From assembly GCA_003695455.1 (NCBI GenBank), contig RFJF01000093.1, positions 1 to 5,329 on the forward strand: a DNA stretch of 5,329 nucleotides. Reading direction: 5' to 3'. Made by a program: the position numbers and the translations under genes. This document shows, piece by piece, positions 1 to 5,329 of this stretch. The notes below the pieces were generated by a model. The model was not told the DNA's origin and ran no database searches. It saw nothing but the letters and a program-made list of their open reading frames with translations. The DNA is from Chloroflexota bacterium. Lineage in GTDB: Bacteria; Chloroflexota; Anaerolineae; 4572-78; J111. Each line of letters opens with the position of its first letter. Positions within the stretch are counted from its first letter, which is position 1.

Positions 1-1605
1 ATCATTCTGGCGGCGCTGCTGCTGGGCGAGCAGGCGGCCCTGATATTTGGGGCGCTCAGCGCATTGGCAATCCTGGCACTCTTCTTACTGGCGGCAGGTG
101 ACAGTCTGGTGGAAGAAAACATTGGGCAGTTGGTTACGGTTGTCACCACGCTGGGCTTAACCACCGTGCTGCTGCGTTTTGCGCTGAAAAGCATCAAAGA
201 CGGATTGGCAGACAGCCGGCGCAACGAGCAGGCGCTGGCAGAAAGTAACCGCCAACTGTTAGCCAGCCGGGAAGCGCTGCAAGCCCAGGTTGCCGAACGG
301 GACGTGCTGGCCAACGCTTTGCGGCAAAAAACGACGCAGTTGGAACACCTGCTCCAGGCGGCGCGCCAGTTGACATCCAGTTTAAACACCAAAGAAGTCC
401 TCTCCAGAATTGCCGCCACAGCTACAGACCTGCTCAACACCGAAGGCTGCGCCATCTACATGCTGGAGCCGGACAAACAAACCCTGACCCCGGTTGTTTC
501 AATTGACCGTGAGTACGCCGAGGAAATTCTGGCCGCCACAATCCGGGTAGACAACAGTTTTACCGGGCAGGCCGTTACCGCCCGCCGGGGGATGATTTTT
601 AACGAGACTGACTCGGACCCGAGCGGGTTTCAGGTTCCCGGTACACCGGAGGAGACGGACGAACGGGTAATTGCCGCGCCGTTTATGATTGAAGACACCG
701 TGCTGGGGGCTATCTGCCTGAGCCGGGTTGGCCCCTGGTTCACCGGCGAAGATTTGGCGCTGGTTGAAACGTTTGCCGCATACGCCTCTACGGCGCTAAA
801 AAATGCGCAAATGTATCAGGCCCTGCAACAAGAGGTTGAGGAACGCAAAAAGGCAAGGCGCGCCCTGCAAGCCGCCCACAATGAACTGGAGCAGCGTGTT
901 GAAGAACGGACCCGCGCGCTGCTACTGGCAAACGCGCAACTTTCGGATGAGGTGCAAGAGCGCAAACGCGCCGAGGAAAAAATTCAGGCGTCTTTGCAGG
1001 AAAAAGTGGTCCTGCTGCAGGAAATTCACCACCGGGTCAAAAACAACCTGCAAATTATCTCCAGCCTGCTCCACTTGCAATCCACCACCGTCACCGACCC
1101 GCAAACGCTGGCGGTGCTGCAGGAAAGCCAGCACCGGGTGCGCTCGATGGCGCTCATTCACGAAAAGCTGTACCAATCTACCAATCTGGCCCGGATTGAC
1201 TTTGCCGATTACGTCAAAAATCTCACCCGCTACCTGCTCCGTTCCTACCGGGCCGGACAGGGAACCATCAACCTGGAATATAAGCTTGAGCCGGTAGAGG
1301 TGGGTATTGATGCGGCGGTTCCCTGCGGCCTGATTGTGAACGAACTGTTCACCAACGCGCTCAAACACGCCTTTCCGGATGGCCGGGGCGGGAAAATTTG
1401 CATCAAACTGTGCAATGTGGATGACGAACACATACAATTGGAGATTAGCGATTCCGGGGTGGGCATACCGGACAGTGTGGACGTGGAAAATTCGCCTTCG
1501 CTGGGGTTGTTGCTGGTCAATTCGCTGGTGAATCAGCTCAACGGCTCGCTCACGCTCAACCGGGCCAACGGCGCCGAGTTTTTGCTCAATTTGAAGGTAA
1601 AGTAA
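1..1605 (+). CDS. Membrane-bound sensor histidine kinase, GAF plus HisKA_2 type (5' partial)
   Basis: This is the C-terminal 534 residues of a sensor kinase. The frame is open to the first base of the window, so the gene starts upstream; a TTG at 64 lies inside a hydrophobic helix and is not a credible start. Counting from the first visible codon, there are membrane segments at about 1-33 (probably more than one helix) and 41-63. A charged coiled coil follows at 64-118, then a GAF domain at about 120-270 and a second coiled coil at 272-335. The phosphoacceptor region has [11 protein letters not shown] at 341-351; by analogy with HWE kinases, His344 (before Arg) is the likely phosphorylated residue. 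The ATPase domain shows the N box ([12 protein letters not shown], Asn452), the G1 box DSGVGIP (484-490) and the G2 box SLGL (500-503). HisKA_2 kinases autophosphorylate and pass phosphate to a response regulator; none is visible here. The GAF ligand is unknown. The gene converges on the minus-strand genes, so it is a separate unit. Confidence 0.93.
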   Translation: MILAALLLGEQAALIFGALSALAILALFLLAAGDSLVEENIGQLVTVVTTLGLTTVLLRFALKSIKDGLADSRRNEQALAESNRQLLASREALQAQVAERDVLANALRQKTTQLEHLLQAARQLTSSLNTKEVLSRIAATATDLLNTEGCAIYMLEPDKQTLTPVVSIDREYAEEILAATIRVDNSFTGQAVTARRGMIFNETDSDPSGFQVPGTPEETDERVIAAPFMIEDTVLGAICLSRVGPWFTGEDLALVETFAAYASTALKNAQMYQALQQEVEERKKARRALQAAHNELEQRVEERTRALLLANAQLSDEVQERKRAEEKIQASLQEKVVLLQEIHHRVKNNLQIISSLLHLQSTTVTDPQTLAVLQESQHRVRSMALIHEKLYQSTNLARIDFADYVKNLTRYLLRSYRAGQGTINLEYKLEPVEVGIDAAVPCGLIVNELFTNALKHAFPDGRGGKICIKLCNVDDEHIQLEISDSGVGIPDSVDVENSPSLGLLLVNSLVNQLNGSLTLNRANGAEFLLNLKVK

Positions 1606-1615
1606 CGGCGCCGGA

Positions 1616-1642
1616 GCCCCTTCGCTGCGTTCAGGGTGACAG
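1616..1642 (-). repeat. Dispersed CHPERSEG-type intergenic repeat
   Basis: Read on the minus strand, the core TGTCACCCTGAACGCAGCGA followed by AGGG encodes Cys-His-Pro-Glu-Arg-Ser-Glu-Gly. This peptide turns up in many spurious predicted proteins of environmental bacteria because the underlying DNA is a widespread intergenic repeat. Here it lies 10 bp after the kinase stop codon, between two convergent genes. The ends (CCCT and AGGG) can pair, but the interior pairs poorly and no T-run follows, so I do not call it a terminator. The identification rests on recalled similarity of the motif, not on a search. Confidence 0.6.
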
Positions 1643-1650
1643 TCCTGAGA

Positions 1651-1678
1651 CAATTCCTGACTCCCGACCCCTGAATCC
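1651..1678 (-). repeat. Short degenerate heptamer array (four units)
   Basis: On the plus strand the units are CAATTCC, TGACTCC, CGACCCC and TGAATCC, a degenerate 7-bp tandem array (consensus near TGAMTCC; GGAKTCA on the minus strand). It ends 3 bp before the stop codon of the CDP-alcohol phosphatidyltransferase. Its period matches the larger heptamer array at 4263-4360 but its sequence does not. It has no coding role, and no hairpin with a T-run is seen in the gap. Confidence 0.55.
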
Positions 1679-1681
1679 TGC

Positions 1682-2287
1682 TCAAAGATGCCGGGCCGCC
1701 CACACCAGCCGCTGGCCGGCGGTTACCAGCACCAGCACGGCCATCAGCACAAACAGCGGCACAAGCTGCTGCGGCCACACAATGAACAGGCTGAAGAAAA
1801 GCACCGTTTCCGCCCCGCCAATCAAGCCTTCGGGCATGGTCACGGTGGTCAGTTCGCCGGTGGCGCGGCTGCCGTGCTTCCGCTTTTCAAGAATGGCCGA
1901 CAGGTACATCCACGAGGCCGAGTTGACGTAAAAGGCCGCCAGCAAAAACGCCAGCACCAAAAATCCCGAAATTGAAGGCTGCCCCACCACCAGCGCGATG
2001 GGAATCACCGCGTACACCACAAAATCGGCCAGAATATCCAGGTAGCCGCCAAAATCGGTTTGTTGGCCGGTTTCGCGGGCAATGGCCCCGTCCAACCCAT
2101 CCAGCAGCCGATTGAGCGCCCACAGCAAAAATCCGGCCAGGTACAATTGGCCGGCCAGCATCACCCCGGCTGCCAATCCCACCACCAAACTGACAACGGT
2201 AATCAAATTGGGCGGAATTTTGTACAGGGGCCGGGCCAGCATATTCAACAGGTAATCTTTGGTGCCGCGCAAATAGTGATCGAGCAT
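1682..2287 (-). CDS. CDP-alcohol phosphatidyltransferase family protein
   Basis: This 201-residue integral membrane enzyme belongs to the family that transfers a phosphatidyl group from a CDP-linked lipid to an alcohol, releasing CMP and making phospholipids. The signature D-x2-D-G-x2-A-R-x8-G-x3-D-x3-D is present without mismatch. Counting from the chosen ATG, its residues are Asp63, Asp66, Gly67, Ala70, Arg71, Gly80, Asp84 and Asp88; the four Asp residues bind the two metal ions in this family. About six hydrophobic helices are visible, at roughly 28-46, 48-60, 89-103, 106-122, 157-171 and 175-192, as is normal for a protein of about 200 residues. The acceptor alcohol (glycerol phosphate, inositol phosphate, serine or other) cannot be read from the sequence. 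The start is the ATG at 2287, because GGAGG lies five bases before it. A GTG at 2299 would place the ribosome site inside the coding region. The gene lies 67 bp after the aldehyde dehydrogenase and may share its transcript. Confidence 0.92.
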   Translation of the reverse strand: MLDHYLRGTKDYLLNMLARPLYKIPPNLITVVSLVVGLAAGVMLAGQLYLAGFLLWALNRLLDGLDGAIARETGQQTDFGGYLDILADFVVYAVIPIALVVGQPSISGFLVLAFLLAAFYVNSASWMYLSAILEKRKHGSRATGELTTVTMPEGLIGGAETVLFFSLFIVWPQQLVPLFVLMAVLVLVTAGQRLVWAARHL

Positions 2288-2292
2288 AGTAA

Positions 2293-2297
2293 CCTCC
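2293..2297 (-). promoter_or_regulatory. Ribosome binding site of the phosphatidyltransferase
   Basis: A perfect GGAGG on the minus strand, five bases before the ATG at 2287. It decides the start in favour of that ATG over the in-frame GTG at 2299, whose own bases overlap this site. It is the only strong Shine-Dalgarno sequence at a gene start in the window. Confidence 0.85.
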
Positions 2298-2330
2298 ACG
2301 GCCTATTATGCGCAGTTTTGCCCCATTCTC

Positions 2331-2346
2331 TGTAACCGGGGTTACA
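2331..2346. promoter_or_regulatory. Perfect 16-bp palindrome, candidate operator
   Basis: TGTAACCGGGGTTACA is a perfect inverted repeat with 7-bp arms and a 2-bp centre. It lies 8 bp beyond the aldehyde dehydrogenase stop codon and 43 bp before the phosphatidyltransferase ATG. A dyad of this size is typical of sites bound by dimeric repressors. A weak promoter can be imagined around it (TTACAG inside the right arm on the minus strand, then CATAAT at 2310-2305 after 19 bp). The spacing is long and the leader would be very short, so that reading is poor. As RNA it could form a 6-bp stem with a 4-base loop, but no T-run follows on either strand, so a Rho-independent terminator is unlikely. The binding protein is unknown. 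Confidence 0.45.
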
Positions 2347-2354
2347 TTACCCGG

Positions 2355-4340
2355 CTAACCGCGCAGAATATTCCACAGCAGGCCGGGCACTGCCGCCGCC
2401 GAGCCGGTGGCTTCCAGTTGGGCCAGGTGGCGGCCAAAGCCATCAAAATGGCGGGCGGTCAGGGTAAAAGGGTCCGGCCGCTGGATGAACGGGCTGCGCA
2501 CCACCGCCTTTTGCGGGCGGGCCAGCATCAGCGTGTTGTTCACCATCCCAATACCGCTTTGCACATCAAAAATATCCTGCCCCGGTGCGCCGCCCCACGG
2601 CGTCAGCATCAGCACGTAGCCGTATCCGCCGTACTGGTTGACCGTGACCGTGCCGTAGCGCAAATCGGCCACCGCGCGATCCAGCACCGCCGCCAGCGCC
2701 GGGTCGCCAGCCGTGCGGGGATGCACAATCAGCGCAGCGGTGAGCGTGCCCCACAGCCGCCGGTTGGCAAATTCCACGGCCCGGCCCACAAACTCCGGCA
2801 CAGACTCCGCGGCCAGCGCGGTTTCGGCCAGCAACCCGCAAAACGCCTCGCGCCGAAAACAGACCTCGGCGGGATTGTCCGGCGGCACGTGGGGAATGTA
2901 CGTCCACGGCAGTTGGCCGTCGGTGGGAACCCCAATTTGCACGGCCTGCGAGTGAGCCGCCGCAAATTCGGCCTGCCGCTGCGCCGCGCCGGGGTAGTAA
3001 GCCCGTCGCAGTGCGGCCTGAGACAGCGCCTCAACAATGGCCCGGTTCAGCGCTTCGCGGTGGGGCCAATTTTTGTGCTGAATAATGACCCGCGGGGTGA
3101 TGCAGTTGAAGCCGGTGTTGACCACCAGCCAGGCCGCAATTTTTTGGGCTTGCGCCCGGATGTCTGATTCTGACCAGGGGCCGGGAACCACAATAATCGG
3201 CGATACGTTGCCCAGTTCGGCGGTGACGGGTTTGGACAGCAGGGGGCGGCGTTCGGCTTTGCGGCGCGCGCCCTCCGGGCCGGGGCCGAACACGATGGCC
3301 TCAAAGGTTTTGTCTGAGCCGGTCAGGTGAACGGCCTCCACCGCGGGGTGGTGGCACAGGTAGGCGCCCTCGTCCACGCCGCCGTACACCACCCGCAAAA
3401 AACCGCGCCGCACCAGCGCCCGGAATCCCTCTTCAACCAGCGGGCCCAGATATTCATTGACCGGGTTGGGTTTGAGCGCCACCACCTGCCCCTTTACAAA
3501 CAGGGCGTGCAAAAAATCACCGGGAACCAGCGTAGATACGTTGCCCGCGCCCAGCACCAGCGCCACCTGTCCGGACTGCGGCGGGTGGCGGTAAAATTTG
3601 GCCTGCCCGGCAGTCACGTCCGCCGCGGTTACGCCCGGCTCCAGCCACACCTCGCCGCGCACGCCGGCGTACAGCAGCCGGTCCAGTTTGCTCTGCGGAA
3701 AAACCGGAACCACCACCTGCCCGTCGGGCCGCACCGTGGGCGGGCCGGGCAATTGGGGACGGCCAAACTGGGCAATCTCGCTGAGCGACCGGCGCAGCAG
3801 CCGCACCAGCCGGAATATCGTCGCCACAAAAACCCACTCCTCACCCAGAGCAAAACTGTTTTCCGGCGGAATCCCTTTGGCAGCGGCGCAGGCCGCTACC
3901 CAGCGTTCGGCCACGGTCTGGAAATCGTGGTTGATTTCATCCAGAATCGCCATCCGCTCGGCGATGGGCAGGCGCACCCACTCATCTTTGCGTGCCTGCA
4001 ATTCGGCAAGCGCGGCGTCAATTTGCGCGCGGGGCGTGGCCAACCGGCTGGTGGTAAATTGCGCAAAATTGGCAGAACCATCGGCGGTGGAGTTTATTGA
4101 GTTTGGTGAGTTGGTGGAGTTGGTGGAGTGTGTGGGGTTTGTGGAGTTGGTGGAGTGTGTGGGGTTTGTGGAGTTGGTGGGGTTTGGTGAGTTTGGTGAG
4201 TTTGGTGAGTTTGTGGGGTTTGTGGGGTTTGTGGGGTTTGGTGAGTTTGTGGAGTTCGAAGTTTGTTCATTGGTAATTGATAATTGTTCATTGGTAATTG
4301 GTAATTGTTCATTGGTAATTGATAATTGGTAATTGTTCAT
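2355..4340 (-). CDS. Aldehyde dehydrogenase superfamily protein with repeat-encoded N-terminal tail
   Basis: The reading frame encodes 661 residues from the ATG at 4340; the dehydrogenase part begins near residue 105. ALDH enzymes oxidise aldehydes (some reduce acyl-thioesters) with NAD(P). Visible motifs are GAGNVST (264-270, Asn267 at the oxyanion-hole position), the cofactor-binding KPNP (Lys290), TGSDKTF (340-346), ELGN (general base Glu375), NCITP with catalytic Cys413, REAF (Glu498) and PWGG (581-584). All key residues are therefore kept. GAGNVS in place of the usual PWNFP is atypical and recalls LuxC-like acyl-CoA reductases, whereas Glu375 favours ordinary oxidation; the substrate is unknown. 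Residues 1-26 come from the heptamer array and 28-84 from the 9-bp array. The ATG overlaps the upstream stop codon as ATGA, which permits translational coupling, but no Shine-Dalgarno is seen. The alternative start is TTG at 4043 (residue 100), which would give 562 residues, also without a clear ribosome site. Family assignment is sure, the start is not. Confidence 0.85.
   Translation of the reverse strand: MNNYQLSITNEQLPITNEQLSITNEQTSNSTNSPNPTNPTNPTNSPNSPNSPNPTNSTNPTHSTNSTNPTHSTNSTNSPNSINSTADGSANFAQFTTSRLATPRAQIDAALAELQARKDEWVRLPIAERMAILDEINHDFQTVAERWVAACAAAKGIPPENSFALGEEWVFVATIFRLVRLLRRSLSEIAQFGRPQLPGPPTVRPDGQVVVPVFPQSKLDRLLYAGVRGEVWLEPGVTAADVTAGQAKFYRHPPQSGQVALVLGAGNVSTLVPGDFLHALFVKGQVVALKPNPVNEYLGPLVEEGFRALVRRGFLRVVYGGVDEGAYLCHHPAVEAVHLTGSDKTFEAIVFGPGPEGARRKAERRPLLSKPVTAELGNVSPIIVVPGPWSESDIRAQAQKIAAWLVVNTGFNCITPRVIIQHKNWPHREALNRAIVEALSQAALRRAYYPGAAQRQAEFAAAHSQAVQIGVPTDGQLPWTYIPHVPPDNPAEVCFRREAFCGLLAETALAAESVPEFVGRAVEFANRRLWGTLTAALIVHPRTAGDPALAAVLDRAVADLRYGTVTVNQYGGYGYVLMLTPWGGAPGQDIFDVQSGIGMVNNTLMLARPQKAVVRSPFIQRPDPFTLTARHFDGFGRHLAQLEATGSAAAVPGLLWNILRG
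4090..4260. repeat. Tandem 9-bp array, 19 degenerate units
   Basis: On the plus strand, 19 consecutive 9-mers follow each other without a break. Examples are GAGTTTGGT, GAGTTGGTG, GAGTGTGTG and GGGTTTGTG; the last unit, GAGTTCGAA, is the most divergent. Some units occur in longer blocks: the trio GAGTTGGTG, GAGTGTGTG, GGGTTTGTG appears twice in succession. From 4086 to 4255 the plus strand has no C at all, so the minus-strand transcript has no G. The period is a multiple of three, so changes in copy number never shift the frame. In the dehydrogenase frame it encodes a tripeptide series of the type Asn-Ser/Pro-Thr/Pro. Low-complexity Asn-Pro-Thr tails of this kind are often artefacts of intergenic repeats, so its coding status is open. 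Confidence 0.9.
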
Positions 4341-4360
4341 TGCTCATTGCTCATTGTTAA
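4263..4360. repeat. Tandem heptanucleotide array, 14 units (TTGNNNA)
   Basis: On the plus strand, 14 heptamers run head to tail: TTGTTCA, TTGGTAA, TTGATAA, TTGCTCA and TTGTTAA in various orders. In the first part they group by three into a 21-bp higher-order unit (TTGTTCA, TTGGTAA, then TTGATAA or TTGGTAA). The type resembles the short tandemly repeated repetitive (STRR) heptamers known from cyanobacteria and seen in other phyla. It is separated by only 2 bp from the 9-bp array. On the minus strand it contains six ATG codons. Only the one at 4340 is in frame with the dehydrogenase, and the one at 4354 is in frame with the debranching enzyme. It encodes the last seven residues of the debranching enzyme (LTMSNEQ), its TGA stop, and a heptapeptide series (TNEQLSI-like) at the start of the next frame. 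Confidence 0.92.
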
Positions 4361-5329
4361 TTGCCCCATCGTTTCCAGCACCTGGGCCACACTCCAGGCT
4401 TGCGCCGGACAGCCACGCCCGGCGTGCGGCGGGTCGCCGTCAAAAATCTCGCTGATGCTGCCCACCACGCCGCCCCGCAGATGGCGCAACAGCGGCCGCA
4501 GGTACGATTCCGCCTGCGTGCGATTACGGTACACCCGCAGATGCGCCCGCACAAACGGCCCCAGCAGCCAGGCCCAGACCGTACCCTGGTGGTACGCGCC
4601 GTCACGCTGGCGCGGCGGCCCGCCGTAGCGGCCCGCGTAGGCCGGGTGGTCCGGCTCCAGCGTGCGCAGCCCGTGCGAGGTGAGCAGGCGGCGAGCACAA
4701 ATATCCACCACGGCCCGCTGCTGCGACGATTCCAGCGGGCTGTGCGGCAAGGCCACGGCCAGCAGTTGGTTGGGCCGCAAGGCATCGTCGGAACCATCCG
4801 GGCCGTCCAGCACATCAAAACAGTAGTGGGCGCCGGTGTTCCAGAAGCGATTAAAACTGCGGCGCACCTGCTCGGCGGCGGCGATAAACGGCGCGGCTTC
4901 CCGCCCTGCGTGCGGCGCAAGGTCGGCCATCACCCGCAGGGCGTTGTACCACAGGGCGTTGATTTCCACCGGTTTGCCGATGCGCGGCGTAACCACCCAG
5001 TCACCCACTTTGGCATCCATCCAGGTCAGTTGCACGCCCTCTTCCCCGGCGTACAGCAGGCCGTCGAGCGGGTCAACGTGGATGTTGTAGCGCGTGCCGC
5101 GCCGGTGCCAGTCAATCATTGTTTCCAGCACAGGGAACAGTTCGCCCAGCAGCTCGTCGTCGCCGGTGGCGGCGTGGTAGGCGCGGATGGCCTCAAAATA
5201 CCAGAGCGAAGCGTCGGCGGTGTTGTACTCCGGCGTTTCGCCCGCCGCAGGGAAACGGTTGGGCAGCATCCCCCGGTCTACAAAGCGGGCATAGGTGCGC
5301 AAAATACTGCGGGCGATGTCCGGGTGGCC
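4337..5329 (-). CDS. Glycogen debranching enzyme, amylo-alpha-1,6-glucosidase domain (5' partial)
   Basis: These are the C-terminal 330 residues of a debranching enzyme of the GDE_C / GH133 type, an (alpha/alpha)6-barrel glucosidase. It releases the alpha-1,6-linked glucose left at branch points when cytoplasmic glycogen is degraded. The frame is open to the window edge; a TTG at 5302 lies inside the conserved block RSILRTYARFVDRGMLPNRF and is not the start. Counting from the first visible codon, conserved pieces are PEYNTADASLW (33-43), TWMDAKVGDW (103-112, Asp105), VEINALWYNAL (121-131), YHQGTVWAWLLGPF (246-259), SEIFDGDPPH (293-302, Glu294) and GCPAQAWSVAQVL (306-318). Asp105 and Glu294 are the likely catalytic acid and base by analogy with eukaryotic debranching enzymes. 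The domain is complete to its usual C-terminus. The last seven residues and the TGA stop lie in the heptamer array, suggesting that the array replaced the original end. Its stop overlaps the ATG of the next frame. Confidence 0.92.
   Translation of the reverse strand, partial: GHPDIARSILRTYARFVDRGMLPNRFPAAGETPEYNTADASLWYFEAIRAYHAATGDDELLGELFPVLETMIDWHRRGTRYNIHVDPLDGLLYAGEEGVQLTWMDAKVGDWVVTPRIGKPVEINALWYNALRVMADLAPHAGREAAPFIAAAEQVRRSFNRFWNTGAHYCFDVLDGPDGSDDALRPNQLLAVALPHSPLESSQQRAVVDICARRLLTSHGLRTLEPDHPAYAGRYGGPPRQRDGAYHQGTVWAWLLGPFVRAHLRVYRNRTQAESYLRPLLRHLRGGVVGSISEIFDGDPPHAGRGCPAQAWSVAQVLETMGQLTMSNEQ

Noticed and set aside
1606..1650. Rho-independent terminator between the convergent genes
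   Set aside because: GGCGCC and CCCT/AGGG pairings exist, but there is no stable long stem followed by a T-run in either direction.
922..1653. Minus-strand open frame of 243 residues opposite the histidine kinase
   Set aside because: It is antisense to the HisKA_2 and ATPase motifs, and its start lies in the CHPERSEG repeat, a classic source of spurious proteins.
2285..2299. GTG at 2299 as the start of the phosphatidyltransferase
   Set aside because: It overlaps the GGAGG that is perfectly placed for the ATG at 2287.
2418..4100. Long open frames on the plus strand opposite the aldehyde dehydrogenase (about 250 residues each at 2418-3167 and 3327-4100)
   Set aside because: They are antisense to a gene with clear catalytic motifs, are rich in Arg, His, Pro and Gln as expected for shadow frames in GC-rich DNA, and show no recognisable domain.
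4094..4312. Small minus-strand frame rich in Thr, Pro, Gln and His starting at 4312
   Set aside because: It consists entirely of the two repeat arrays read in another frame, with no unique sequence and no ribosome site.
4090..4360. CRISPR-like repeat block
   Set aside because: The units are 7 and 9 bp, directly adjacent and without spacers, and there are no cas genes; it is tandem-repeat DNA.

Overview
The window looks like chromosomal DNA from a GC-rich, environmental, non-model bacterium. A Chloroflexota (Anaerolineae-like) origin is my best guess. That guess rests on the protein style, the GAF/HisKA_2 sensor kinase, the bacterial GH133-type debranching enzyme, and the mix of intergenic short repeats (a CHPERSEG-encoding repeat and heptanucleotide arrays). 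It is an inference, not a demonstration. No rRNA, tRNA, CRISPR array, insertion sequence or phage gene is visible.

Layout. Positions 1-1605 (+ strand) hold the 3' part of a membrane-bound sensor histidine kinase whose 5' end lies before the window. It ends in a 76-bp convergent gap (1606-1681) carrying two small repeat elements and no clear terminator. The rest is on the minus strand and reads from right to left: the C-terminal third or so of a glycogen-debranching enzyme (4337-5329, 5' end outside the window), an aldehyde dehydrogenase superfamily protein (stop at 2355), and a CDP-alcohol phosphatidyltransferase (1682-2287). The spacing allows one transcript. However, a perfect 16-bp palindrome sits in the 67-bp gap before the last gene, so that gene may have its own control.

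The most unusual part is 4090-4360. A 14-unit heptanucleotide array directly abuts a 19-unit 9-bp array at the junction between the debranching enzyme and the aldehyde dehydrogenase. The heptamer array supplies the last residues and stop codon of the first gene. It also supplies the only in-frame ATG upstream of the dehydrogenase domain, overlapping that stop as ATGA. The frame stays open through both arrays, which would give the dehydrogenase an N-terminal tail of about 84 repeat-derived residues. The 9-bp array makes the transcript free of guanine for 170 nt, the kind of RNA that Rho factor prefers. Whether the tail is translated, or the true start is a TTG at 4043 beyond the arrays, cannot be settled from sequence alone.

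Functionally the genes do not form an obvious single pathway: glycogen breakdown, aldehyde (or acyl) oxidoreduction, phospholipid head-group transfer, and a convergent signalling kinase. No strongly supported new system is visible. The repeat-bridged gene junction is the feature most worth following up.
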